Source of the DNA: Alphaproteobacteria bacterium
GTDB taxonomy: Bacteria > Pseudomonadota > Alphaproteobacteria > CACIAM-22H2
Reading direction: 5' to 3'
NCBI GenBank assembly: GCA_016869915.1
Contig: VGDA01000040.1
Span: 1-14,052 of the forward strand
DNA length: 14,052 bases
In this document: in pieces, positions 1 to 6,011 of the stretch
Layout of the letters: each line of letters begins with the position of its first letter
How positions within the stretch are numbered: position 1 is the stretch's first letter
Notes under the pieces: model-generated
What the model saw: only the letters and a program-made list of their open reading frames with translations
Database searches by the model: none
Told to the model about the DNA's origin: nothing
Position numbers and translations under genes: made by a program

Positions 1-265
1 CTGGAAGACCTGCCCTTTCAGCGTGCTCTTCCTGTCGCTGCCGACGCTCGCCGCCGCGCTCTGGGCGCTGCGCGATCTCGCGCCCACGCGCCCGCGCGCG
101 GCGGGCGCCGCCGCGGGCCTGCTGGCCGGGTCGATCGGCGCGATCGGCTATGCGCTGCACTGCCCCGAGGCCGCGATCGCCTTCGTCGCGGCCTGGTACA
201 CGGCCGGCATCGCGCTGACGGGTGCCCTCGGCGCGGCGCTCGGCCCGCGCGTCCTGCGCTGGTGA
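1..265 (+). CDS. nrsF: NrsF-family (DUF1109) anti-sigma factor, C-terminal part
   Basis: Only the last 87 or so codons lie in the window; the gene enters from the left edge in frame 2. The visible part holds a Cys-Pro motif (CPFSVLFLSLP), a membrane helix, the stretch WALRDLAPTRP, a Gly/Ala-rich helix, the motif YALHCPE, then a final helix ending GPRVLRW. This order (two CP-type cysteine sites, the xLAPTRP loop, ALHCPE and a terminal LRW) is that of NrsF/DUF1109 proteins. These are six-helix inner-membrane anti-sigma factors that hold an ECF sigma factor (SigF in Caulobacter) at the membrane, with the conserved cysteines implicated in stress sensing. The partner sigma gene would be expected just upstream, outside the window. 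The gene converges on the decarboxylase at 282 with only 16 bases between the stop codons. Confidence 0.85.
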   Translation, partial: WKTCPFSVLFLSLPTLAAALWALRDLAPTRPRAAGAAAGLLAGSIGAIGYALHCPEAAIAFVAAWYTAGIALTGALGAALGPRVLRW

Positions 266-281
266 CCCGGCCGGCCCTGCC

Positions 282-1499
282 TCAGTCGTCCAGGCCCGGC
301 GTGGGCAGCAGCGGCGGGTCCGAGACCTCGACCAGGTGCGCGCGGTCGAAGCCGTTGAAGGCGGTGCGCAGCGCGGCGCCATAGGCGCCGAGCTGGCCGA
401 TCTCGATCCAGTCGCCTTCGCCGATGTCGTCGGGAAGGGCGAAGGGGCCCGCCATCCGGTCCGCGGAATCGCAGGTCGGGCCGAAGAAGGCGAAGTCGCG
501 CAGCGGCGCCGCCGAGGCGCGCAGCGCGCGGACCGGGAAGCGGAAGGCCGGGACGCCGGCATCCGAAAGGGATCCGTAGACTCCGTCATTGACGTAGAGC
601 GCGTCGCCGCGGCGCGCCTGGACCTGGACCACAACGGAACCGGCGCCTGCGACCAGCGCGCGACCGGGCTCCGCCCAGAGCCGCGCCCGGGCGAGATGGG
701 CAGCGCCCGCATGCGCGGCCGCGATCGCCGCGAAGAACGCGCCCAGATGCGGCACGGCGGCGTCGGGATAGGCGACCGGGAACCCGCCGCCGACATCGAG
801 CACGTCGATCGCGACGCCGGCCGCGCCGGCGACCGCGTCGGCCAGCGCGATCGCGCGCGCATACGACGCGGGCTCGAAGCATTGCGAGCCGACATGGAAC
901 GAGATGCCGAGCTTGGCCGCCAGCGGGCGGCAGCGGCGCAGCAGCGCCACCGCGTCGTCGAATGCGGCGCCGAACTTGCCCGACAGGTCGTGGCGCGCGG
1001 GCCCCTTCGGCAGCGCGATGCGCACGACCAGCGCGAGGTCGTCCGGCTTCGCCCGGGTCTCGTCGAGGAGCTTGTCGAGTTCGGCCGCGGAATCGAGCAC
1101 GAAGTCGCGCACCGCGTGGCGGGCATAGGCCTCGCGGATCGCGGCGCGCGCGCGCACGGGATGCATGTAGTGGATCGCGGCGTCGCGGCCGAACATCGAG
1201 CGCACGAGCGCGATCTCCGCCGGCGACGCGCAGTCGAAATGGCGCACCCCGCCCTCCCACAGCGCGCGCAGCACGCGCGGGTCGGCGTTGCACTTCACGG
1301 CGTAGAGCGTGTCGCCGGGGAACCCCTCGACGAAGCGCCGCGCGGCGAGACGCAGCGTCGCGGGACGCAGCGCATGCAGCGGCTCCTGCGGACGTTCGCG
1401 CGCGACCACGTCGTCGAGCGCGGGAAGCGCCGCCGGGACGGGGAGCTCCCGACCGCGGCGCAGCGGGGAGACGGCGATGCGGAGCAGCGACTTTGCCAT
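282..1499 (-). CDS. PLP-dependent ornithine (or lysine/ornithine) decarboxylase, alanine-racemase fold
   Basis: This 405-residue protein belongs to the group IV (eukaryotic-type, fold III) decarboxylases, which convert ornithine to putrescine with release of CO2. Visible signatures are the PLP lysine in YAVKCN (K69), HPVR 113-116, the PLP-stacking histidine in FHVGS (H202), the phosphate-binding glycines GGG 237-239, EPGR 277-280, the catalytic cysteine and aspartate in PTCDSAD (C343, D344) and GAYG with Y373. The PTCDSAD motif favours ornithine or lysine/ornithine over diaminopimelate (LysA) or arginine. Length is typical. The ATG at 1499 is preceded by GAGGAC and follows the homologous N-terminus well. 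It lies downstream of, and in the same direction as, the agmatinase, so both can feed putrescine. A 321-base structured leader separates them and probably controls this gene. Lysine use cannot be excluded. Confidence 0.93.
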   Translation of the reverse strand: MAKSLLRIAVSPLRRGRELPVPAALPALDDVVARERPQEPLHALRPATLRLAARRFVEGFPGDTLYAVKCNADPRVLRALWEGGVRHFDCASPAEIALVRSMFGRDAAIHYMHPVRARAAIREAYARHAVRDFVLDSAAELDKLLDETRAKPDDLALVVRIALPKGPARHDLSGKFGAAFDDAVALLRRCRPLAAKLGISFHVGSQCFEPASYARAIALADAVAGAAGVAIDVLDVGGGFPVAYPDAAVPHLGAFFAAIAAAHAGAAHLARARLWAEPGRALVAGAGSVVVQVQARRGDALYVNDGVYGSLSDAGVPAFRFPVRALRASAAPLRDFAFFGPTCDSADRMAGPFALPDDIGEGDWIEIGQLGAYGAALRTAFNGFDRAHLVEVSDPPLLPTPGLDD

Positions 1500-1778
1500 C
1501 GTGACGTGTCCTCAAGCGACAAGGCGCTCGGAGGAGGAGCCGGGATGGCGTCGATGCGCGTGGCTTCGGAGCCGTGGCCCCGAGGTCTGCGGCAGGCGAG
1601 ATCCCGTTCCCCTCGAGCGCGCCGACCCATCGATGGCCGGCTCTTCCCGAAAGGACGCGTGACGTCGTTGCTTGACCTCGAGCGCTCGGTGGTCGAGAGG
1701 CGTGGACCCCTTGGAGGAAGTCCCGCCCTGCCTCTTAGCGCTGCCTCGTGGGCCTGGGGCACGTGCGACTTGCGTCTG
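1500..1778 (-). ncRNA. Candidate speF-class structured leader of the ornithine decarboxylase mRNA
   Basis: This 5' leader of the decarboxylase gene contains no convincing gene of its own but many short stems on the minus strand. A hairpin at 1723-1704 pairs GGACUUC with GGGGUCC around a 6-base loop. A closing stem pairs GACC (1694-1691) with GGUC (1677-1674) around CGAGCGCUCG. A 6-bp hairpin at 1640-1622 pairs CCGGCC with GGUCGG around AUCGAUG. GGCU-CCGA-AGCC follows near 1570. Alphaproteobacterial ornithine decarboxylase genes are known to carry a conserved leader called the speF motif (Rfam RF00518), and the run from GGACUUCCUCC through CUCUCGACCACC to CGAGGUCAAGC resembles it as far as I recall. 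Position, length and strand all fit. Assignment is from memory and context; a covariance search would decide it. Confidence 0.55.
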
Positions 1779-1784
1779 GCGCGC

Positions 1785-1812
1785 TAATTACGCGCACCTC
1801 GTGGAAAATCAA
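1785..1812 (-). promoter_or_regulatory. Candidate promoter of the decarboxylase leader
   Basis: On the minus strand TTGATT (1812-1807) and TAATTA (1790-1785) are separated by 16 bases, in an AT-rich patch that stands out from the surrounding GC-rich DNA. The patch begins 8 bases after the agmatinase stop codon. Transcription from here would start near 1778 and include the whole structured leader. The TAATTA also lies in the loop of a 7-bp stem (GGUGCGC/GCGCGCC, 1798-1778), so the same bases could instead form a stem-loop after the agmatinase gene. The -10 match is only moderate. Confidence 0.45.
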
Positions 1813-1820
1813 GTGTAGTT

Positions 1821-2744
1821 TCAGGCGCGCGTCGCGCAGCGCTCCGGGCGGCGCGGATCCGCCATCAGGGAAAGGTACTCCCACGCGATCGTCGCCGCCG
1901 CGAGCGCGGTGACCTCCGCATGGTCGTAGGCGGGCGCCACCTCCATCACGTCCATTCCGACGAAGTCGACTCCGCCCAGCGCGCGCAGGATCGCCTGCGC
2001 CTGCCAGGTCGCCAGCCCGCCGATCTCCGGCGTGCCGGTGCCCGGCGCGAAGGCCGGGTCGAGCGCGTCGATGTCGAAGGAAAGATAGGCGGGCGCGCCG
2101 CCGGCCACGCGCACGATCTCCGCCGCGGTGGCGGCGGGGCCGGACTCGTGGACGCGCTGCGCGTCGAGCACGGTCACGCCGCGCGCGAGCGTCCAGTCCC
2201 AGGTCGCGCGGTCGACCGGGCTGCGGATGCCGACCTGGACCATGCGGCGCGGGTCGACGAGCTCCTCCTCGATGGCGCGGAAGAAGACCGAGCCATGGCC
2301 CATCGGCTGGCCGAAGCTGTCGGGCCAGGTGTCGACATGCGCGTCGAACTGGACGAGCGCGAGCGGCCTGCCGAGGCGCCGGCGCAGCGCGCGCAGCAGC
2401 GGCAGCGTCGCGCCATGGTCGCCGCCGAGCGCGACGACATGCGCGAGGTCCGCCACCTGCGCCTCGATGCGCGCGAAGCTCGCCGGGATGTCGCCCAGAA
2501 CCGTCGCGAGGTTGCCGATGTCGGCGAGGTCGAGCGCCATCGGGTCGCGCCAGCTCGCGGGATGGACGCCGTCGCGCAGCATGCGGCTGGCGGCGCGGAT
2601 CGCGGCCGGGCCCTCGCGCGCGCCGGCGCGGTTGGTGGTGCCGAGGTCGATCGGCAGGCCGGTGACGCAGAACGCCGCCGAGCGCTCGCTGCGCGCGATG
2701 CCCATAAAGCCGGGGCCGAGGGCGTAGGTCGGCGTCGTCGCCAT
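1821..2744 (-). CDS. speB: Agmatinase-family ureohydrolase
   Basis: This 307-residue member of the arginase/agmatinase superfamily uses a binuclear Mn centre. All ligand motifs are present: GGDH (H110), DAHVD (D134, H136, D138) and SFDIDALDP (D224, D226), followed by PGTGTPE 234-240 and the E269 region (DVMEVAPAYD). The N-terminal TNRAGAREGPAAIR stretch and the H150-G-S/FFRAIEE segment are more like agmatinases than arginases. The likely reaction is agmatine to putrescine plus urea; guanidinobutyrase or another guanidino substrate is possible, because this family is hard to split by eye. It lies 39 bases after the ydjM-like gene and upstream of the ornithine decarboxylase, all leftward, which supports a role in putrescine supply. 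The start has a GGAG about 11 bases upstream. Confidence 0.88.
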   Translation of the reverse strand: MATTPTYALGPGFMGIARSERSAAFCVTGLPIDLGTTNRAGAREGPAAIRAASRMLRDGVHPASWRDPMALDLADIGNLATVLGDIPASFARIEAQVADLAHVVALGGDHGATLPLLRALRRRLGRPLALVQFDAHVDTWPDSFGQPMGHGSVFFRAIEEELVDPRRMVQVGIRSPVDRATWDWTLARGVTVLDAQRVHESGPAATAAEIVRVAGGAPAYLSFDIDALDPAFAPGTGTPEIGGLATWQAQAILRALGGVDFVGMDVMEVAPAYDHAEVTALAAATIAWEYLSLMADPRRPERCATRA

Positions 2745-2783
2745 GCGTGCCGGCTCCGGCCTGTTGCGAGGGTGGGACGCAGT

Positions 2784-3827
2784 CTAGCCGCGCGGCGGAT
2801 CGATGTCCGCGCCGCCCGCGCGCCGCCACAGCCAGGACAGTGCCTCGCCGATCGCGACGTCGCCCCGCCCGCCGATCGCGAAGGGCGGCACGAGCGGCTG
2901 CGGCACGCTGGCGCGGCGCGCGACCGCGAAGGAGAAGACATAGGCGGGCTCCTGCCCCATGCGCAGGTCGGTGACGCGCACCGTGCCGTCGCGCTCGTCG
3001 AGGCGGTAGAAGCCGCGGCTGAAGGCGGCGACGAGCTCCACCGCCGCGATGCCGCGAAGCTCCTCGCGCAGCGCGGGATCGAGCGGATGGGCCGTGAAGC
3101 GGACCGGGCGGTCGCCGTCGCGCAGGGAGCGGAAGCCCTCCTCGTAGCCGTCGCGCCGCATCACCAGCACGCGCCACAGCACGGTGTTGAAGGGCGTCGG
3201 CGTCACCAGCACGCGCTCGATCGCCGCCGCGTCCGGCCGCGCGGCGAGCTGCGCGTGCACCACGCCCTCGACATGGTGCTGCGCCGCCGCGCTCCAGGCG
3301 AGATAGGCGGTGGAGAGCGCGAGGCCCGCGAGGTTCCAGCGCCCGCCGCGCGGCCAGCCGAGCACGAGCGCGCCGGCAAGGCCCGCGAGCAGCGGCAGCG
3401 TGTAGAGTGGGTCGATGATGAAGATGCTGCCAAGGCCATGGGGCTGGTCGGAGAAGGGCAGCGCCAGGCGCGTGCCGTAGACGGTCATCGCGTCGAGCAG
3501 CGCATGCGTCGAGAGGGCAAGGAAGGTCGCGAGCAGCCAGCCTCGCAGATCGCGCCAGCGCGCCGCCGCCGGCGCGCGGCGCGCCTCGATCGCGGCGATC
3601 GCAGCGGCCAGCGGCGGCGTCGCGAGGGCCTGCCAGAAGAAGGCATGGGTCTCGGCGCGGTGCAGGACCATGTCGCGCACCGCGTCGCCATGGTCGATCA
3701 CGACGTCGAGGTCCGGCAGCGTGCCGAGCGCGCCGCCCCAGAGCGCCGCGCGCCAGGGCGGGATGCGCCGGCCCATCACCGCGACGCCGACCGCCGCGCC
3801 GAGGGCGAATTGCGAGAGCGAGTCCAT
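2784..3827 (-). CDS. YdjM/DUF457-type membrane-bound metal-dependent hydrolase
   Basis: This 347-residue inner-membrane protein belongs to the YdjM/DUF457 group, annotated as putative metal-dependent hydrolases; the true substrate is unknown for the family. The family signatures are DLD 39-41, DHGD 45-48, HRAETH 56-61, STHALLDAMTVYG 106-118 (H108, D112) and the loop QPHGLGSIFIIDPLYTLPLL. Their His/Asp residues are the presumed metal ligands. About four hydrophobic segments occupy the first 180 residues (near 5-20, 70-80, 97-112, 135-157 and 165-180), and the C-terminal 160 residues look soluble. I chose the ATG at 3827 because the family begins MDSxxQFxLGAAVG; a longer open frame upstream is non-homologous and would overlap phnD. 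It is the first gene of the leftward run before the agmatinase, and no functional link to polyamines is known. Confidence 0.85.
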   Translation of the reverse strand: MDSLSQFALGAAVGVAVMGRRIPPWRAALWGGALGTLPDLDVVIDHGDAVRDMVLHRAETHAFFWQALATPPLAAAIAAIEARRAPAAARWRDLRGWLLATFLALSTHALLDAMTVYGTRLALPFSDQPHGLGSIFIIDPLYTLPLLAGLAGALVLGWPRGGRWNLAGLALSTAYLAWSAAAQHHVEGVVHAQLAARPDAAAIERVLVTPTPFNTVLWRVLVMRRDGYEEGFRSLRDGDRPVRFTAHPLDPALREELRGIAAVELVAAFSRGFYRLDERDGTVRVTDLRMGQEPAYVFSFAVARRASVPQPLVPPFAIGGRGDVAIGEALSWLWRRAGGADIDPPRG

Positions 3828-3898
3828 CCCGATGAGATGGTGCGGCCGCGCGATTTGGAAGTGGCTGGACGCCGGTCCGGATGTGGTTGCATGGTCGA

Positions 3899-3914
3899 TG
3901 GCAATCGATCGCCA
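3899..3914. promoter_or_regulatory. Near-perfect 16-base palindrome upstream of the PhnD-like gene
   Basis: TGGCaATCGATcGCCA reads the same on both strands except for one position in each arm. It lies in the 111-base divergent gap between the ydjM-like gene and the phnD-like gene, 25 bases before the phnD start codon. It could be a regulator site for either gene. Chance is a real alternative for a palindrome of this size in GC-rich DNA. Confidence 0.25.
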
Positions 3915-3938
3915 CGATGGCGCATCCCGGGAGGAAAC

Positions 3939-4994
3939 ATGCATCGCACCAGCCTCGCCGCGCTCACCGTCCTGGCCGCGGCCTTCGCCTCGCCCCAGGC
4001 CCTCGCGCAGGACAGCTGCCCGAACCGCGGCCAGCTCGACGCGAACTACTGCGACGCCGATGGCGACCTCGTCGCCGACGTGCCGACCGATCCCGCGCGC
4101 CAGCGCGACCCGTCGAGCCTGGTCTTCGCCTACACGCCCGTCGAGGACCCGGCGATCTACGCCGACATCCTCAAGCCCTTCGTCGAGCATCTCTCGGCCT
4201 GCACGGGCAAGCGCGTCGTCTACTACTCGGTGCAGTCCAACACCGCGCAGATCGAGGCGATGCGCTCGGGCCGGCTGCACGTCGCCGGGTTCTCGACGGG
4301 GCCCACGGCCTTCGCCGTCAACATCGCGGGCGCGGTGCCCTTCGCCTCCGGCGGCAGCGCGGCGGGCCCGCGCGGCTACCGCCTGGTCGCGATCGTCAAC
4401 GCCGCGAGCCCGTTCCGCGCGCTGGCGGACCTCAAGGGCCGCAAGGTCGCGCATACGTCGCAATCGTCGAATTCCGGGAACCTCGCGCCGCGCGTGCTCT
4501 TCCCGCCGCAGGGCCTGGTGCCGGACCAGGACTACAAGCCGCTGATGTCAGGCGGCCACGACAAGTCGATCCTCGGCGTCTCGCGCGGCGACTACGAGAT
4601 GGGCGCGGTCGCCGACGACGTGCTCGAGCGGATGGTCAACCGCGGCACGGTCAAGCGCGAGGAGTTCCGCACGATCTACACGAGCGACGTCTTCCCGACG
4701 AACGGCTACGTCCACGCGCATGACCTGAAGCCGGCGCTCTCGGCGCGGATCCGCGAATGCTTCTTCAACTACGCGTTCAGCGAGAAGGAGAAGCGCGAGT
4801 TCAACGGCGAGGACCGCTACGTGCCCGTGAACTACAAGGACCAGTGGGCGGTGGTGCGCGAGGTGGCGGAGAAGTCGGGCGTGCCGTTCAACCGGCGCAA
4901 CTACGAGGCCGAGTCGAAGCGCGAGGAGGAAGCGCAGGCCAGGCGCCAGCAGCAACAGCAGCAGCAGCAGCAGGCGCCCGCCGCCAAGCCCTGA
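3939..4994 (+). CDS. PhnD-like phosphate/phosphonate ABC transporter substrate-binding protein
   Basis: This 351-residue exported protein has a signal peptide at residues 1-24 (MHRTSL, hydrophobic core, cleavage after QALAQ). The mature part is a type II periplasmic binding fold of the PhnD group: LVFAYTPVEDP 61-71, SNTAQIEAMRSGRLHVAGF 100-118, AHTSQSSNSGNLAP 171-184 (the anion-binding Ser/Asn loop) and the diagnostic GGHDKSILGVSRGDYEMGAVADD 205-227. By family it would bind phosphonate, phosphite or phosphate for import. No phnC or phnE permease genes are nearby, so it is an orphan and the ligand is unproven. Oddities are an Asp-rich segment (CDADGDLVADVPTD 38-51), four mature-region cysteines (27, 38, 88, 274) that could form two disulfides, and a charged C-terminus ending in nine glutamines plus APAAKP. 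The start has GGGAGG 6 bases upstream. Confidence 0.88.
   Translation: MHRTSLAALTVLAAAFASPQALAQDSCPNRGQLDANYCDADGDLVADVPTDPARQRDPSSLVFAYTPVEDPAIYADILKPFVEHLSACTGKRVVYYSVQSNTAQIEAMRSGRLHVAGFSTGPTAFAVNIAGAVPFASGGSAAGPRGYRLVAIVNAASPFRALADLKGRKVAHTSQSSNSGNLAPRVLFPPQGLVPDQDYKPLMSGGHDKSILGVSRGDYEMGAVADDVLERMVNRGTVKREEFRTIYTSDVFPTNGYVHAHDLKPALSARIRECFFNYAFSEKEKREFNGEDRYVPVNYKDQWAVVREVAEKSGVPFNRRNYEAESKREEEAQARRQQQQQQQQQAPAAKP
4947..4973 (+). repeat. CAG/CAA microsatellite coding nine glutamines
   Basis: Nine consecutive in-frame glutamine codons (CAG CAG CAA followed by six CAG) lie in the C-terminal tail of the PhnD-like protein. The repeat is a candidate for slippage; a change of whole triplets would keep the frame, and the tail is beyond the folded domain. 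Confidence 0.9.
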
Positions 4995-5016
4995 GGCCGC
5001 GAGGCGAGGAAAACCC

Positions 5017-5029
5017 TCTCCAGAGGAGA
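5017..5029. terminator. Weak stem-loop between convergent genes
   Basis: TCTCC-AGA-GGAGA is a perfect 5-bp stem with a 3-base loop, in the 43-base gap between the convergent PhnD-like and alpha/beta hydrolase genes. It is flanked by AAAA on the left and AATT on the right. The stem is short and the U-run poor in both directions, so terminator function is tentative. Confidence 0.25.
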
Positions 5030-5037
5030 AATTCCCG

Positions 5038-5907
5038 TCACCGCTCCAGCGCCGCCAGCAGCGCCTCGACCCGGCTCGCGATGCCGTCCCAGCGCAGGAT
5101 GCCGGCATGGCCGAGGCCCGGGACGTCCTCGTTGCGCGCATCGACCCCAGCGGCCGATGCCTTCTCCGTCCAGCGTCGCGCGAAGAGCGGCAGCGTGTTG
5201 TCGTCGCGCATGCCCGTCGCGACGATGACCGGCGTCGCCTGCGGGATGGATGCGACGAAGTCGAGCGGGTTGAGGCTGGCGTGCCATGGCCGGTCGCCAT
5301 GGCCGCGCTGCGCGTCCCTGTGCCGTCGCCAGGGCGGGACGTCGCAGGGGCAGCCCAGCAGAAGCGCCGCGTCGGCCGCGCCGGGATGGCGGCCAAGCAC
5401 GAGCGCGGCCGTCGCCGCGCCGCCGGAATGGCCGACCAGCACGACATGGCGCGGGCGATGCGCCTGCCTCAGCGCGGCGAGCGCGCCGGCGACGCGCGCG
5501 ACGTTCGCGGCGGTGTAGTCGTCGTCGCGCGGATTGGCCCAGCCGCTCGAATCCCCCGCCGGGCTGCGATAGCCCGGGCGGATCACCAGCGCCACGACGC
5601 GGTCCCCGGCCGCCAGCGCCTCGCCCACGCGTAGCCAGGCATCGACATGGCGCTGCTCGAGCGAGCCGGTCCCGTCGCCGTGGATCATCGCGACCAGCGC
5701 GCGCGGCGCGGCCGCGTCGCGCGCGGGTCCCTCGACCGGCACGAGCGCGAGGCAGCCGCCCTGCCCGTCCGGCGTCGCGCGCTCCGCCGGCAGCCCGGCG
5801 CAGGCCTGCGCGCGCAGCGGCGCCGAGGGCACGAGCGCGAGCAGCGCGACGGCGAGCAGCGCGCACGCGCGGCCGGCGCGAGGATGTCCGCGTGGGATCG
5901 GCTTCAT
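5038..5907 (-). CDS. Exported alpha/beta hydrolase (serine esterase/lipase-like)
   Basis: This 289-residue alpha/beta-hydrolase-fold protein has an N-terminal signal peptide (MKPIPRGHPR then a hydrophobic core at 14-30, cleavage probably after APLRAQA). HGDG 76-79 is the oxyanion-type turn. VLVGHSGG holds the nucleophile elbow with S161. ATGMRDDNTLP supplies the acid (D235 or D236), and GLGHAG holds the catalytic H267. Cysteines at 36, 52, 186 and 188 suggest oxidised disulfides in the periplasm. The substrate cannot be read from the sequence. I prefer the ATG at 5907 over a TTG three codons upstream, which sits too close to the AGGA ribosome-binding candidate. The gene converges on the PhnD-like gene and is divergent from the diaminopropionate ammonia-lyase operon, sharing a 104-base control region with a palindrome. 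Confidence 0.82.
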   Translation of the reverse strand: MKPIPRGHPRAGRACALLAVALLALVPSAPLRAQACAGLPAERATPDGQGGCLALVPVEGPARDAAAPRALVAMIHGDGTGSLEQRHVDAWLRVGEALAAGDRVVALVIRPGYRSPAGDSSGWANPRDDDYTAANVARVAGALAALRQAHRPRHVVLVGHSGGAATAALVLGRHPGAADAALLLGCPCDVPPWRRHRDAQRGHGDRPWHASLNPLDFVASIPQATPVIVATGMRDDNTLPLFARRWTEKASAAGVDARNEDVPGLGHAGILRWDGIASRVEALLAALER

Positions 5908-5916
5908 CGGGCGCAA

Positions 5917-5944
5917 ATCCTATCCAGACACGCAGTCCTGGCAA
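5917..5944 (-). promoter_or_regulatory. Candidate promoter of the exported hydrolase
   Basis: On the minus strand TTGCCA (5944-5939) and TAGGAT (5922-5917) are spaced by 16 bases. The -35 box overlaps the palindrome at 5940-5954. Transcription would begin only a few bases before the ATG at 5907, which would give an almost leaderless message; this weakens the call, or means the true promoter lies further upstream. Confidence 0.35.
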
Positions 5945-5954
5945 AATGTTTGCC
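5940..5954. promoter_or_regulatory. Palindromic candidate operator in the divergent hydrolase/dpaL control region
   Basis: GGCAAA-ATG-TTTGCC is a perfect 6-3-6 inverted repeat. It is centred 65 bases upstream of the dpaL start and 40 bases upstream of the hydrolase start, in the only control region for both. It overlaps the hydrolase -35 candidate, as expected of a repressor or divergent-regulator site. The regulator is not identifiable here; the MarR protein in this window seems to prefer GTTTGA-type half sites, so it is not the obvious partner. Confidence 0.4.
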
Positions 5955-6011
5955 TGGATCCGATCTCCCGGGCCGTTCCCAAACCGGGTCGGTGGCCGTA
6001 ACGTCTGGCGC

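Noticed and set aside
1295..1630. Arg-rich upstream frame starting MGRRARGERD inside the decarboxylase leader, considered as an ornithine-sensing leader peptide like SpeFL
   Set aside because: Its ATG lies in the loop of a hairpin with the nearest purine-rich stretch too far away, and the frame runs 200 bases into the decarboxylase gene. Out-of-frame GC-rich DNA gives Arg-rich peptides everywhere here.
1735..3915. Long minus-strand open frame (726 codons) across the agmatinase and ydjM-like genes
   Set aside because: It is Arg/Ala/Pro-rich low-complexity translation typical of out-of-frame GC-rich DNA and fully covers two clear enzyme genes in another frame.
1920..3938. Upstream extension of the PhnD-like frame by about 670 codons
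   Set aside because: The extension runs antisense through ydjM and agmatinase and has no domain-like character. The ATG at 3939 has a strong ribosome-binding site and begins a proper signal peptide.
5908..5916. TTG start three codons upstream for the exported hydrolase
   Set aside because: The spacing to AGGA is too short and the ATG at 5907 already gives a complete signal peptide.
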